Assembly: GCA_943787185.1 (NCBI GenBank) | Contig: CALSLL010000005.1 | Location: 1 to 64,000 of the forward strand | Direction of reading: 5' to 3' | DNA: 64,000 nt | Origin: UBA10349 sp003485905 | GTDB taxonomy: Bacteria; Pseudomonadota; Gammaproteobacteria; Arenicellales; Arenicellaceae | In this document: positions 43,584-53,014 of the stretch, one piece after another | Layout of the letters: the number at the start of each line of letters is the position of its first letter | Position numbering within the stretch: the first letter of the stretch is position 1 | Notes under the pieces: model-generated | Told to the model about the DNA's origin: nothing | What the model saw: only the letters and a program-made list of their open reading frames with translations | Databases searched by the model: none | Position numbers and translations under genes: made by a program

Positions 43584-44609
43584 TTACTGCCCCTTATACA
43601 TTGTCCATAACGCGGTTAGGTCTGAATCCAAATCACTACGAGTCGAGATGTAGTTTATATGTGCGGTATCTGGTTTGTCTTTCACTGGTTGCACGCTCCA
43701 CATCGAATCGACCGATAGGGGGGTTCGCGAATAACGTACGTCGATAATTCGGCTAGTATCATCTGGATGTATACCAATATAGTTATTGGTGAACCAACGA
43801 AAGCGTTCAATATCCAAAGCTTGTTGGCTGGCGCTATTTAGCCATTGGAAGTGTCTATCGGCCGTGTACTTTTCAACTGGCATACCTTCAAAATGAGAAA
43901 TTGAAAAGCCGGTGCGTATAACGTCGACATAATAATTATTGTCTGCCTGATAGACAGTTTTCCACACGATCGCATTACCAATGCTCGGTACAGCAATCAG
44001 CCGTTCTGCTTGATGTCCTCGTTCACTAGCTAGAGCATAGGCGGCTTCCTGTGCACGGTCACGTTGCAGCATTCCAAAAACCAAATATATAAAAACCCAC
44101 GCAAGAGCGATCCTAGCTAACACTTTACTATTGCGAATCGAAGCCGCAATGACTAGCGCTAATAGCGGTAGGGTAAATAATGGGTCAATTATAGATACGG
44201 TATTCCAGGCTATACGCGCGTTGCTAAAGGGCCAAAATAATTGTGTTCCGTAGGTGGTACAGGCGTCGAGCAGGGCGTGAGTTGCATAGCCAGCAGTGCA
44301 GTAGAGCGCTGTTGTTTGAAAACTTAGTTTCCAGCGACGGCCGAGTAGGTAAAAAAGTATGACTGCACTGATCAAACCTCCAAACGGTATGAATATGAGT
44401 GAGTGGGTAAATTGACGGTGGTATTCCAACGCAAGTAGAGCGTCGTTTTCTGATTGGATCAGGACATCCAAATCGGCACTCAGACCCGCTATAAAACCGA
44501 GTATTCCGGCGAGCTTTAGCTGTGCATATTTGACAGGTTCGTTATCTGCCCGGTGAGCAAGGTTTTGTGCGCCTATTGCACCTAGCGTGCCTTGCGTAAG
44601 CGGGTCCAT
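43584..44609 (-). CDS. YdjM-like membrane-bound metal-dependent hydrolase
   Basis: A 341-residue protein starting MDPLTQGTLGAIGAQNLAH. The N-terminal half is hydrophobic with about four helices and conserved histidines and acids (LSADLDVLIQS, LEYHRQFTHSLIFIPFG, YATHALLDACTTYG), matching the YdjM/LexA-binding metal-dependent hydrolase family. The C-terminal part (about 190-341) is a soluble, presumably periplasmic, domain. Substrate unknown. Confidence 0.87.
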   Translation of the reverse strand: MDPLTQGTLGAIGAQNLAHRADNEPVKYAQLKLAGILGFIAGLSADLDVLIQSENDALLALEYHRQFTHSLIFIPFGGLISAVILFYLLGRRWKLSFQTTALYCTAGYATHALLDACTTYGTQLFWPFSNARIAWNTVSIIDPLFTLPLLALVIAASIRNSKVLARIALAWVFIYLVFGMLQRDRAQEAAYALASERGHQAERLIAVPSIGNAIVWKTVYQADNNYYVDVIRTGFSISHFEGMPVEKYTADRHFQWLNSASQQALDIERFRWFTNNYIGIHPDDTSRIIDVRYSRTPLSVDSMWSVQPVKDKPDTAHINYISTRSDLDSDLTALWTMYKGQ

Positions 44610-44632
44610 ATTTATCGGTTGATGCTAATAGA

Positions 44633-45367
44633 CTAAAAAAAGCGAACTTGCTTTCGCCACGCGATCATAAAAAGAAAGCCAATTAACGCGCCGCCTAGAT
44701 GTGCAAAGTGCGCAATGCTAGCGCTAAACAGAGCAAATCCGGTGATACCGGCGGCTAGGTCCAGGCACAAAAGTACCGGCACAAAGTATTTAGCGGCAAT
44801 GGGTACTGGGAAAAAAATCAGAGCTAGTTTTATATTTGGAAACATTACGGCGAAGGCAACAAGTAACCCGTAGATCGCACCCGACGCTCCAACCAGGCCA
44901 CCGTGGTAGTAACCGTAAAATTTGTTCATGACTTCGTCGGGTACACCCACTTGCTCTGGATAGTATCGACCGCTTTCCAGAATCGTTTGTAGTTCTGCTC
45001 CGCCAATTCCATTGGAGACCAATAAGGCATATATATCGTTGAACTGATATTCGTTGATCGACAACTGTAAAACTGCAGCGCCAACACCACAACATAGATA
45101 AAAGATAACGAAGCGGGTGGGTCCCCAGCTGCGTTCTAAGTATGGACCAAACATCCACAACGCAAACATATTAAAGAAAAGGTGAGTTAATCCGCCATGC
45201 ACAAACATATAGCTAATTAGTTGGCTAGGCGCGAATTCTGGGCTTAACCAGGAATGCAGGGTCAACTGATTACCAATGCCTGTATTCAGAAGCTCATCAG
45301 CAGCGAATATCGCAGCGTTGATCGCTAGCAGTGATGCCACTACCGGAATGGATTTTATTGGGTGCAC
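44633..45367 (-). CDS. Rhomboid family intramembrane serine protease
   Basis: A 244-residue protease with about six helices. FVHGGLTHLFFNMFALWMFG, the catalytic GASGAIYG (serine) and AHFAHLGGALIGF (histidine) are all present. An insert of roughly 45 residues lies between the HLFFNM helix and the GASG helix. Substrates unknown. It lies 23 bp before the YdjM-like gene and after DUF805 on the same strand. Confidence 0.93.
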   Translation of the reverse strand: MHPIKSIPVVASLLAINAAIFAADELLNTGIGNQLTLHSWLSPEFAPSQLISYMFVHGGLTHLFFNMFALWMFGPYLERSWGPTRFVIFYLCCGVGAAVLQLSINEYQFNDIYALLVSNGIGGAELQTILESGRYYPEQVGVPDEVMNKFYGYYHGGLVGASGAIYGLLVAFAVMFPNIKLALIFFPVPIAAKYFVPVLLCLDLAAGITGFALFSASIAHFAHLGGALIGFLFMIAWRKQVRFF

Positions 45368-45384
45368 TTTGCTTTAATTTCCTT

Positions 45385-45756
45385 TTATATCGGTTCAGGT
45401 GCAGCGTTGGCACCATATGGGTTTTCTCCATCGGTCCCTTTTAAGACAAGCATTACAAGTAGAGCGATTAACCCCAGCAGTGGAATTAAGGCAATTACTA
45501 CCCACCAACCACTACGATTAATGTCATGCAGGCGACGGATAGTGACGCCAGTTACCGGTAGCATCACGGCCAAAGTGTAGACCCCACTTAATAATCCAAT
45601 TCCGGATGATAGGTGAATATAGCCTAATGAAAAATCAACGAACGAAAGTAACACTGATATAAGGGCGTTAACTAGAGAGAAATACCAATACTCAGCTCGG
45701 CTGGCGCGACCATCGAAGACAGTGTACTTTTTTAAAACAGCGATGTACCAATTCAA
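45385..45756 (-). CDS. DUF805 family membrane protein
   Basis: A 123-residue protein with about four helices. FDGRASRAEYWYFSLVNALIS at the N terminus and VTIRRLHDINRSGWWVVIALIPL are DUF805 signatures. Function unknown. It precedes the rhomboid gene on the same strand with 17 bp between. Confidence 0.92.
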   Translation of the reverse strand: MNWYIAVLKKYTVFDGRASRAEYWYFSLVNALISVLLSFVDFSLGYIHLSSGIGLLSGVYTLAVMLPVTGVTIRRLHDINRSGWWVVIALIPLLGLIALLVMLVLKGTDGENPYGANAAPEPI

Positions 45757-45905
45757 GGTGCGGTTCTACTTTTCCAATAATAAGTAATACGCAATATATC
45801 GGATATTGCTCAGGTCTTCATCTTTCCATGCAAGCGCACAAATCAGCGCGAACAGGGTTACACTTGTAGCGATAGGCAAATAGCTACTTTATAGCGGAGA
45901 TTCCG

Positions 45906-46088
45906 ATGACAAATGTTTTAAACTTTTTGGCCAATTCGTTTGCGTTCGCAGTTGGGGTTACCGTGCTAATTATTATAATTCTTTTTATAATTGATATTAG
46001 CCAAACCAAAGATGCTGTTCGCAAGAATTATCCCGTGGTGGGCAGGTTCCGCTATTTGTTTAGTACCCTTGGTGAGTTTTTTCGGTAG
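45906..46088 (+). pseudogene. N-terminal part of an FMN-binding glutamate synthase-like gene, cut by an in-frame TAG
   Basis: Sixty residues: a membrane helix (FAFAVGVTVLIIIILFIIDIS), then NYPVVGRFRYLFSTLGEFFR and TAG at 46086-46088. The same frame continues after the stop as YFFAMDREEMPFNRAQREW, as in intact family members, where the position is normally Gln (FFRQYFFA). A CAG to TAG change explains it. A good ribosome binding site (GGAGATT) precedes the ATG. Confidence 0.8.
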
Positions 46089-46100
46089 TACTTTTTCGCA

Positions 46101-47399
46101 ATGGACCGCGAAGAAATGCCATTTAACCGGGCGCAGAGGGAGTGGATTAAAAAGTCTTCAGAAGGTCACGACAATACGGTCGCATTTGGGTCGACCAAAG
46201 TGTTAAACACGACCGGGTCTTTTATATTCACTAATGCTGCGTTTCCGTCGCTTGATACGCATAGCACTGACACCGAAAGTTTAACGATTGGAGCCGGAAC
46301 CAGAAATCCGTATGAACCGAACTCGGTGTTCAATATATCGGGTATGAGTTATGGAGCCCTATCTCGGCCCGCCATAAGAGCGTTATCTAAAGGTGCCAAG
46401 CTTGCAAACTGCTGGTACAACACTGGCGAAGGTGGCTTAAGCGAAATGCATTTAGAAGGCGGTTGTGATTTGGTGTTTCAAATTGGCACCGCAAAATATG
46501 GTGTTCGTGACGAAGATGGAAATCTTTCCGATGAAAAGCTTCGGAATATTGCCGCACATGAAAATGTACGTATGTTCGAATTGAAGCTGGCACAAGGAGC
46601 TAAGCCAGGGAAGGGCGGTATGCTGCCTGGGGTTAAAGTCAGCGAAGAGATCGCGAAAATTCGAGGTATTCGGGTCGGAGAAGATAGTATTTCCCCAAAT
46701 AGACATCCTGAGATTGATTCGGTACAAAGCCTGCTCGATATGATCGGTCATATCCGTGAAGTTACCGGCAAGCCGGTAGGCTTTAAGACCGTTCTTGGCG
46801 CCAAAAAGTGGTTAGAGGAGTTATGCGAAGAAATACACAAACGTGGTATTGAGAGCGCACCCGATTTTATTACTATAGATAGTGGCGATGGAGGTACTGG
46901 TGCTGCACCAATGCCACTAATGGATAACGTAGGAGTATTGTTATTTGAATCATTGCCGACCGTTGTTGATATTCTTCGAGAATATGGTCTTCGGGATAGG
47001 GTTCGTGTAGTTAGCTCGGGTAAATTGGTGACACCGGCCGATGTTGCGTGGGCGCTTTGTGCTGGTGCTGACTATGTGGTGTCTGCAAGAGGGTTTATGT
47101 TCGCTTTGGGGTGTATTCAAGCAATGAAATGCAATAAGAATACTTGCCCAACCGGCATAACCACGCACAGCAAACGCTTACAGAAGGGTTTAAATCCAGC
47201 TGAAAAATCCGTTCGAGTTAATAAATTCGTTGAGCGGATGCGTTATGGTGTGGGGCTGATTGCCCATTCTTGTGGTGTTTCTTCACCGCGTGATCTCAAC
47301 AGGCATCATGTTCGTATAGTGCAGAGTAATGGTTTGTCGGTGCATTTAGACGAGTTTTTTCCAGATTTGGATATCAGGGAAGAATATCGAACTAGTTAG
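46101..47399 (+). CDS. FMN-binding glutamate synthase family protein, body after the amber codon
   Basis: A 432-residue frame in phase with the 45906 fragment. It has the glutamate-synthase central/FMN domain: FNISGMSYGALSRPAIRALS, NTGEGGLSEMHLEGG, QGAKPGKGGMLPGVKVS, TIDSGDGGTGAAPMPLMDNV, and a C-MKCNKNTCPTGITT cysteine cluster. Translation could restart at the ATG at 46101, but that would lose the membrane anchor. Intact relatives are membrane-anchored; the reaction is not established. Confidence 0.85.
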   Translation: MDREEMPFNRAQREWIKKSSEGHDNTVAFGSTKVLNTTGSFIFTNAAFPSLDTHSTDTESLTIGAGTRNPYEPNSVFNISGMSYGALSRPAIRALSKGAKLANCWYNTGEGGLSEMHLEGGCDLVFQIGTAKYGVRDEDGNLSDEKLRNIAAHENVRMFELKLAQGAKPGKGGMLPGVKVSEEIAKIRGIRVGEDSISPNRHPEIDSVQSLLDMIGHIREVTGKPVGFKTVLGAKKWLEELCEEIHKRGIESAPDFITIDSGDGGTGAAPMPLMDNVGVLLFESLPTVVDILREYGLRDRVRVVSSGKLVTPADVAWALCAGADYVVSARGFMFALGCIQAMKCNKNTCPTGITTHSKRLQKGLNPAEKSVRVNKFVERMRYGVGLIAHSCGVSSPRDLNRHHVRIVQSNGLSVHLDEFFPDLDIREEYRTS

Positions 47400-47540
47400 G
47401 TCTTGCCGTTAAACCATTGCAGGAACAGACTACGGGAATACGGTACCAAGCCATAACAATAAGATTAACGCTATTACCTGTCCCTTTGATCTGCCCGGTG
47501 ATTCAGAAGGTATCTTGTTTTGACAGGTGATGTTAGCCAG

Positions 47541-50453
47541 CTAGTCCGTTAAGAGTTGTTGCTTCGGCGAGTATTCGGAGAATAATTGGTGTGTGGCCTG
47601 ACCATTGGTGTCCAGCCAAAGTGAAACTGGTTCGGGGTCATCGCCAAGCAGAGTAATCGCCAGCATTAGCTCACCATTGAGGTCAAGACTCTGGGGTATA
47701 TCCAGTGTTAGCCATTTGCTATCCATAACCCGGCTGCCATCAAACTGCTTCAAAAATATACTGTTTCCTGCGGGGTCCTTAATTTCAATTTCTAATTTTT
47801 GACGTAGATTGTCGCGCGCATATAAAGCGGGCAGTATGCGTATGCGCCGTAAGTCGGGTGCTGCAACCGTGAGTGGGAAGGTAGTTTTCTGGTTTAGGAT
47901 GAGTGGAGTGGATACTGACTCTAGAGCGTGTTCTTCCTTAGCGCCAACAAGTACAGGCAAGGCACTCTTGATAGCACTGCGTTCAGTAATGGAGTCGTTT
48001 TGCAACCCGGGTATTAGGGTGGACGTACGCACAAAAATTACGACTGCGAATAAAATAATTAGCTGTCCTGCGAAGGTGTCTCTGCGGCGCCATACTAAAA
48101 TACATGATGCCAGAGCGAACAGTATTAGCCCTCCGTTACTGGAAATGATCAACTTGTCTTGATGTTGTAGTTCTATCTGGTTTTGACCCGCATCTAGTTT
48201 TAATCCGATTGAATTTCCATTCACTTGAAAGTAGTCCGCCTCAACTCCGTTGACGGTTACGCGCCAACGCGAACTGTATGGATAAGACAATACCGCGAGC
48301 TGGTTTTTACTGGCGGTAATAGTTGCTTGATACCCGTTTAGCAGTGCTTCCTCGCTAACAATTTCACAGGTGCCTGTTTGTAGACCTTCGGCATCGAGGC
48401 TCGTCATTGCAGGATAGGACGTATTGCCTAATGCACCAGCATAGGCGGAAAGTGCCTGCTCCTGATTTTCGTGATTGATGATAGCCTCTGCACACCACGC
48501 TCTATTCGCAACATTTCTTAGCTGGTAAAGATGATGATTATTAGCAAAAAACAGGTGCTCTAGTAGGGGGTCATTTCTGACGTTTTCGCTAATTAGGTAC
48601 TTTACGTTTAGCTGTGCCAGCAGTTCAATCGGGGGCTCTGTCAGGTGCATGATTCCGTTCAAACTAACTCCGGTATTGGGCGCAACGGAAGAAATAAACT
48701 GGCTATATTGGTTAGGCAAAACAGTTAGGTAACCAGATACTTCTGGGATTCCATAAAAACTCAGGACATTGGAATGGTAGTCGTTCTGTTGTGAATCGAC
48801 GGCTACACGAAAAACTGAATCGTCGGCTTGAATATATCGAAGCGTACTATTTGTCGGAAAAATGTAATCGTTGTCGAGACGAGTATTTAGCCCTGCCCCA
48901 GCTTGATATAGGTCAGCAACAAGTATGATTGCCGCAGCTGCGGCCAATCCATATTCAATTGTCCAAGGTCCGAGCCTGTCGCGAGCGAGAACAATGAATA
49001 TGACGCCAAAAATAAGGAATCCACAAAGTAGTGCTGCGGGACGAAGAAGCAATGTGATTGGATATTCTTGTCCAACGAAACTCCCTACAATTGGTATTAG
49101 CAGCGTTATGCACACCACTGCACAAACCGCTTTACTAAAAGCACTGAGGTTGTCTGCCTGCCGGCTTAGCCAACTTAGGCCCCAGCTTGCGAACAGGCAG
49201 AGAAAAAACAATTCTAGAGTTATAAATCGAGTGAAATTGCCCTTGCCTCCAAGTGGAATATTCAACATAAACCAACTCATTAGTGGCGAGCGGTACATAG
49301 CAGCAATGACCACACAAAATGTTATTAGTGCAGCCATAAACATTGGCCGTTGTTTTGGCTGCGCTAGAAGAGCAATACTGGCCAACGCAAATGTGACCGT
49401 TAGTACTCCTGCATACCCCAAATATTCAACATTGTTTGAATGAGGGTTTTTAAAGTACTCAAGATTCACGCCACCGTAAAAAAATGGATTGTAGAGCCTT
49501 TTAACTTCTTCAAATGGGGGGAGAAACGCGAGTAGGCTTTGAATTGCTGTATCTACATTGGCTTCTGCCAGTTCTTCCATGCCACGCCAATTCTGAGCAC
49601 CGCGCAGGCCTTCGTTTATCATGCTGGCCTCAACCAGCATCGATATAGCCCAAAATAATGAAGCTACCAGAATCAATCCATGTAATAGGACCCAGGACGA
49701 TAGGCGCTCTCGCCAAGGAGTGTAACGTTCGAATGCCAAATAAAGGCTAAAAAACAGACCAAAAGCAAGGTAGGTATATAAAACAATTTGGTGGTAGCCG
49801 GAGGTTGCAAAAATAAGATTTACGGTTACAAACAAAAGTAAACTGAGTCTGTCTCGGGCGCCTTTTAAGAGTAAGAAACCTAGCCCGAATAAGGCTGGGA
49901 TCCACATCTTTGTACTTAAGTGCTGTGGGAATTGCAGCCATACGAGCTGATGCAGATTAAAAGCCCACGCGATCCCTGTAAACCCCGCAACCATCCGATT
50001 TGCCCCAAAAGCGAGAGCACAAAGGTACATGAGGAATGCTGCACCGGTTAACCGAAACCATAAAACCCAATCTAAGGCGTTTATAGTATCGGTTAGTACC
50101 TGGGGAAATGCGGTAACAAAGGCTCCGATTCCTGCGTCTTTCCAATCTGTTCCTGAGAATATGTAAGGATTAAATGTCGGCGTTAAGCCTTGGCGGAATG
50201 CGGACCACTCCATATTTCGAAACGGTTGGTGGGCGGTTGGGGAATCGATCAAGCCATGATCATGGACACCAAGCCAGGGGTATTCCGAATTCCAACCTTC
50301 TTCGGCAAGAATAATATCGAACCCGCTTAAACTTTTGTCGAGTATTAGGACATCCCACAGCCACAAGAACGCGAGCAGCGCAAATATGGCGAAGGCCGCA
50401 CCGTGCCTTGCGGCAAATGATGGGAAGCTAATGTTTGTAGAAGCTAGATTCAA
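47541..50453 (-). CDS. YfhO family membrane protein
   Basis: A 970-residue protein with about a dozen membrane helices in the first 550 residues, a large soluble part (about 560-810), a further helix near 800 and a soluble C terminus. The N terminus (AEEGWNSEYPWLGVHDHGLIDSPTAHQPFRNMEW) and the GVEADYFQVNGNSIGLKLDAGQNQIEL segment fit YfhO-like, GT-C-type membrane proteins. Members add sugars to envelope polymers. Substrate unknown. Confidence 0.75.
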   Translation of the reverse strand: MNLASTNISFPSFAARHGAAFAIFALLAFLWLWDVLILDKSLSGFDIILAEEGWNSEYPWLGVHDHGLIDSPTAHQPFRNMEWSAFRQGLTPTFNPYIFSGTDWKDAGIGAFVTAFPQVLTDTINALDWVLWFRLTGAAFLMYLCALAFGANRMVAGFTGIAWAFNLHQLVWLQFPQHLSTKMWIPALFGLGFLLLKGARDRLSLLLFVTVNLIFATSGYHQIVLYTYLAFGLFFSLYLAFERYTPWRERLSSWVLLHGLILVASLFWAISMLVEASMINEGLRGAQNWRGMEELAEANVDTAIQSLLAFLPPFEEVKRLYNPFFYGGVNLEYFKNPHSNNVEYLGYAGVLTVTFALASIALLAQPKQRPMFMAALITFCVVIAAMYRSPLMSWFMLNIPLGGKGNFTRFITLELFFLCLFASWGLSWLSRQADNLSAFSKAVCAVVCITLLIPIVGSFVGQEYPITLLLRPAALLCGFLIFGVIFIVLARDRLGPWTIEYGLAAAAAIILVADLYQAGAGLNTRLDNDYIFPTNSTLRYIQADDSVFRVAVDSQQNDYHSNVLSFYGIPEVSGYLTVLPNQYSQFISSVAPNTGVSLNGIMHLTEPPIELLAQLNVKYLISENVRNDPLLEHLFFANNHHLYQLRNVANRAWCAEAIINHENQEQALSAYAGALGNTSYPAMTSLDAEGLQTGTCEIVSEEALLNGYQATITASKNQLAVLSYPYSSRWRVTVNGVEADYFQVNGNSIGLKLDAGQNQIELQHQDKLIISSNGGLILFALASCILVWRRRDTFAGQLIILFAVVIFVRTSTLIPGLQNDSITERSAIKSALPVLVGAKEEHALESVSTPLILNQKTTFPLTVAAPDLRRIRILPALYARDNLRQKLEIEIKDPAGNSIFLKQFDGSRVMDSKWLTLDIPQSLDLNGELMLAITLLGDDPEPVSLWLDTNGQATHQLFSEYSPKQQLLTD

Positions 50454-50560
50454 ACTGTTGGCGAATGGAGCTGGCTTAGGTTTACGCTAGGAAGCCTAAG
50501 TATAGCGCTAGCGCAATTATGGTGCGCAAAATAAAACGCTGAGTAATTTACATCTTAACT

Positions 50561-50902
50561 CTAGCCCGGTGATTCGAAAAATATATATGAAGTAGAGTAA
50601 TCGCTAAATTCGAAATAAACCTTTTTCTCTCCAGCGTCTATATCGCCGTTTAGGTTGAGATCGATAACACCGTAACCATAGCGATAAGGTCGGGGCGCGC
50701 TACCCTGAGTCGCCTCGGCAGTGGTTAACTTATCGATGTCTAAAAAGCGTTTTACCAATTTGTCGCCAGCATAAATTTCAAGTACGCCATTTGTACCGGT
50801 CCAGTTTTGTACGGCGCGGCCAAATTGATTTTGGGTTTCCTGAGTGCAGGCGCTGATGATTAGGCATGATACAAGTATTGCGAGTACCGACAGTTTATTC
50901 AT
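50561..50902 (-). CDS. Small lipoprotein
   Basis: From the ATG at 50902, about 113 residues with a lipobox ISAC (Cys19). The mature part contains NGVLEIYAGDKLVKRFLDIDKLTTAEATQ and PYRYGYGVIDLNLNGDIDAGEKKVYFEFSDYSTSYIFF. The DLNLNGDIDAGEK segment resembles a calcium-binding acidic loop. A 60-bp upstream start would bury the lipobox. No family recognised. Confidence 0.7.
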   Translation of the reverse strand: MNKLSVLAILVSCLIISACTQETQNQFGRAVQNWTGTNGVLEIYAGDKLVKRFLDIDKLTTAEATQGSAPRPYRYGYGVIDLNLNGDIDAGEKKVYFEFSDYSTSYIFFESPG

Positions 50903-51023
50903 GATATAGATTACATCCGGGCAATTTAAATTAGCTGGGCTACTCAGAACAGATGGGGTCATACCGCGGATATTTAAACTCCGATTAGGGTGCTTTCATC
51001 CGCGTCTTGCACGCGTGTAAGTG

Positions 51024-51227
51024 TTAGGCGGGCAGGTCAGGGATAGCGGCACTCTCTAATTTAGCGATGGTATCCTTCAAAACAAGTTTCTTTTTTTTAA
51101 GTCGACGCAATTGAAGTTGATCGAATAAAGCGTCTCGTTGTAATTGTTCGATCGCATAATCAAGATCACGATGTTCCATGCGTAATGCGATAAGTTCTTT
51201 ATCGCGTATTGAATGTCTGGAGTCCAT
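51024..51227 (-). CDS. YdcH family (DUF465) protein
   Basis: A 67-residue, highly charged helical protein. ELIALRMEHRDLDYAIEQLQ and LQLRRLKKKKLVLKDTIAKLE match the YdcH/DUF465 family over its full length. Predicted coiled coil; cellular role unknown. Confidence 0.9.
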   Translation of the reverse strand: MDSRHSIRDKELIALRMEHRDLDYAIEQLQRDALFDQLQLRRLKKKKLVLKDTIAKLESAAIPDLPA

Positions 51228-51412
51228 GGGAGTAATTACAAGTATACGCCTGCAGCCAATTTTCGAAGGCCCAGTTAATTAGAAATACCACTAAATTACA
51301 AGTCTATGAAAAAGGCGCATGATTACTTTTCTTCGTTGGATATTAAGCGTATTGTTTGTCGAGTTTCTAGGATGTTCTATCAAAAATTCGGTACCGCTGG
51401 TCGTAAATTATT

Positions 51413-52054
51413 ATGTCGATTCGCAGTTTTGTTGCTTTGTGTTTGCCGAATTCTCTAGCCACTAGGGTCGGGGATGATATTGCACGTTTATCAGTGCAGG
51501 ATAAGGAAGCAAGGGTTCGTTGGGTCGACGAAGATAATTTGCATGTAACACTGGCGTTTTTGGGTGACTGTGAGCAATCCCAATTAGATTCATTGGACTG
51601 GCACTTAGAAGAGATAGCTTCTTCTTGTCCATCCGTTGAGCTAAAAGTCGATTCATTAAGTTTATTTCCCTATGGGAAACGCCCTAAACTGTTGGCGGCT
51701 ATACTGAGCCCTGGTGATGCGTTGGTTGAATTGCATCATCAAGTAGAAAGGGCGGCTAAAGATATTGGGATTTATGTAGAAAAACGTCGATTTGTGCCAC
51801 ACATAACGTTAGGGCGTTTGCGAGGGCATGGTCGGCGCGAAATGAGTCTGCCATCAGTGTCTATTGGAATGTCAGATATCGCGCCCGCAATGGCGCTGTT
51901 TGAAAGTACTCTTACGCAAGATGGGGCAATTTACGACGAGCTGTTTCGTTACGATTTGGTCCCGGACGTTGATGATCTTCTTACTGATGGGGTGGATTTA
52001 GATGACTCCGAATCACAATTTATCGGGCTCAACGCTGCCCAAGGGCAAAAGTAG
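51413..52054 (+). CDS. thpR: RNA 2',3'-cyclic phosphodiesterase (ThpR)
   Basis: A 213-residue 2H phosphoesterase. The two catalytic motifs are HVTLAFLG and HITLGRL. N-terminal SIRSFVALCLPNSLA is typical of the LigT/ThpR family, which opens 2',3'-cyclic phosphates on RNA ends. It extends about 25 residues past the usual C terminus with an acidic tail. The PHP-domain gene begins 3 bp after the stop. Confidence 0.92.
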   Translation: MSIRSFVALCLPNSLATRVGDDIARLSVQDKEARVRWVDEDNLHVTLAFLGDCEQSQLDSLDWHLEEIASSCPSVELKVDSLSLFPYGKRPKLLAAILSPGDALVELHHQVERAAKDIGIYVEKRRFVPHITLGRLRGHGRREMSLPSVSIGMSDIAPAMALFESTLTQDGAIYDELFRYDLVPDVDDLLTDGVDLDDSESQFIGLNAAQGQK

Positions 52055-52057
52055 AAG

Positions 52058-52885
52058 TTGACTGAACTTATCTACGATCTACACACTCACTCTGATGCTT
52101 CAGATGGTGTGCTGTCGCCAGCAAATCTTATGCAAGCAGCCCATCAGAGAGGGGTTAATACTATTGCTCTGACCGACCACGACACAACGTCTGGTCTAAC
52201 TGAGGGGCATAAAGCAGCAGAATTACTCGGGATTAACCTGATCAATGGCGTTGAGGTATCTGCTACCTGGAAAGGACAAACTATTCATATTGTAGGACTG
52301 GCAGTTCAACCAGACAATGAGGTGCTAAAGCGCGGTCTGAAGACAAACCTTAAAGCACGTGAACAACGAGCGACTAAAATTAATGATCGTTTGTCTAACT
52401 GTGAAATTGAGCCAATGGTTTGGGCGGATACAGAAATTCCGACTCGAACACACTTTGCGCGCCATTTAGTTGAAGTTGGGTGTGCCAAAGATATTAAACA
52501 AGCATTTAAACGATATTTGGCCACCGGTAAACCCGCTTGGGTTGGCGTGGAGTGGTTGCCACTGGCTGATGTGGTTCAGATTATTGTCGAAGCTGGTGGC
52601 GTTGCTGTTATTGCACATCCGTTTCGTTATAAGTTTACCCGTACACGCTTATGCGCTTTGGTAGAAGAGTTTAAGTTGGCCGGAGGGTGTGGAATAGAAG
52701 TTATTTCTGGAAACACCAATGCTAACCAGTTGAGAGATATGGTCAACATCAGCGCTCAATATGGATTGCTTGCCTCAAAAGGGTCAGATTTTCATGACCC
52801 TACTCAGATATGGGCACCGCTAGGAGGGGGCCCTGAGATTCCCCAACCCTGCACGCCGGTATGGACACATTGGCAAGTGAATTAA
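52058..52885 (+). CDS. PHP-domain phosphoesterase (RNase AM/YciV-like)
   Basis: A 275-residue protein with PHP metal motifs DLHTHSDASDG, LTDHDTTSG, VEVSATWKGQTIHIVGL, VIAHPFRY and GSDFH. This set matches the YciV/nucleoside 3',5'-bisphosphate phosphatase group that removes RNA 5' ends or recycles pAp. TTG start at 52058, directly behind thpR, so two RNA-end enzymes are likely co-transcribed. Confidence 0.88.
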   Translation: MTELIYDLHTHSDASDGVLSPANLMQAAHQRGVNTIALTDHDTTSGLTEGHKAAELLGINLINGVEVSATWKGQTIHIVGLAVQPDNEVLKRGLKTNLKAREQRATKINDRLSNCEIEPMVWADTEIPTRTHFARHLVEVGCAKDIKQAFKRYLATGKPAWVGVEWLPLADVVQIIVEAGGVAVIAHPFRYKFTRTRLCALVEEFKLAGGCGIEVISGNTNANQLRDMVNISAQYGLLASKGSDFHDPTQIWAPLGGGPEIPQPCTPVWTHWQVN

Positions 52886-53014
52886 CTGTTCGCAGGTGAG
52901 AGATTGGTCTAATTAGTTCCCGCTTCTAGGGTGTGATTTTTACTTAACTTTTGCTGTATCGGTTTGAGGGAACTGATAGTCTGTTAGCGATTTTTTGTTT
53001 TGGTGCTTGTTCCT

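Noticed and set aside
45991..46206. Alternative plus-strand frame over the amber site
   Set aside because: It is a shadow frame; the two conserved parts of the FMN enzyme are both in the other frame.
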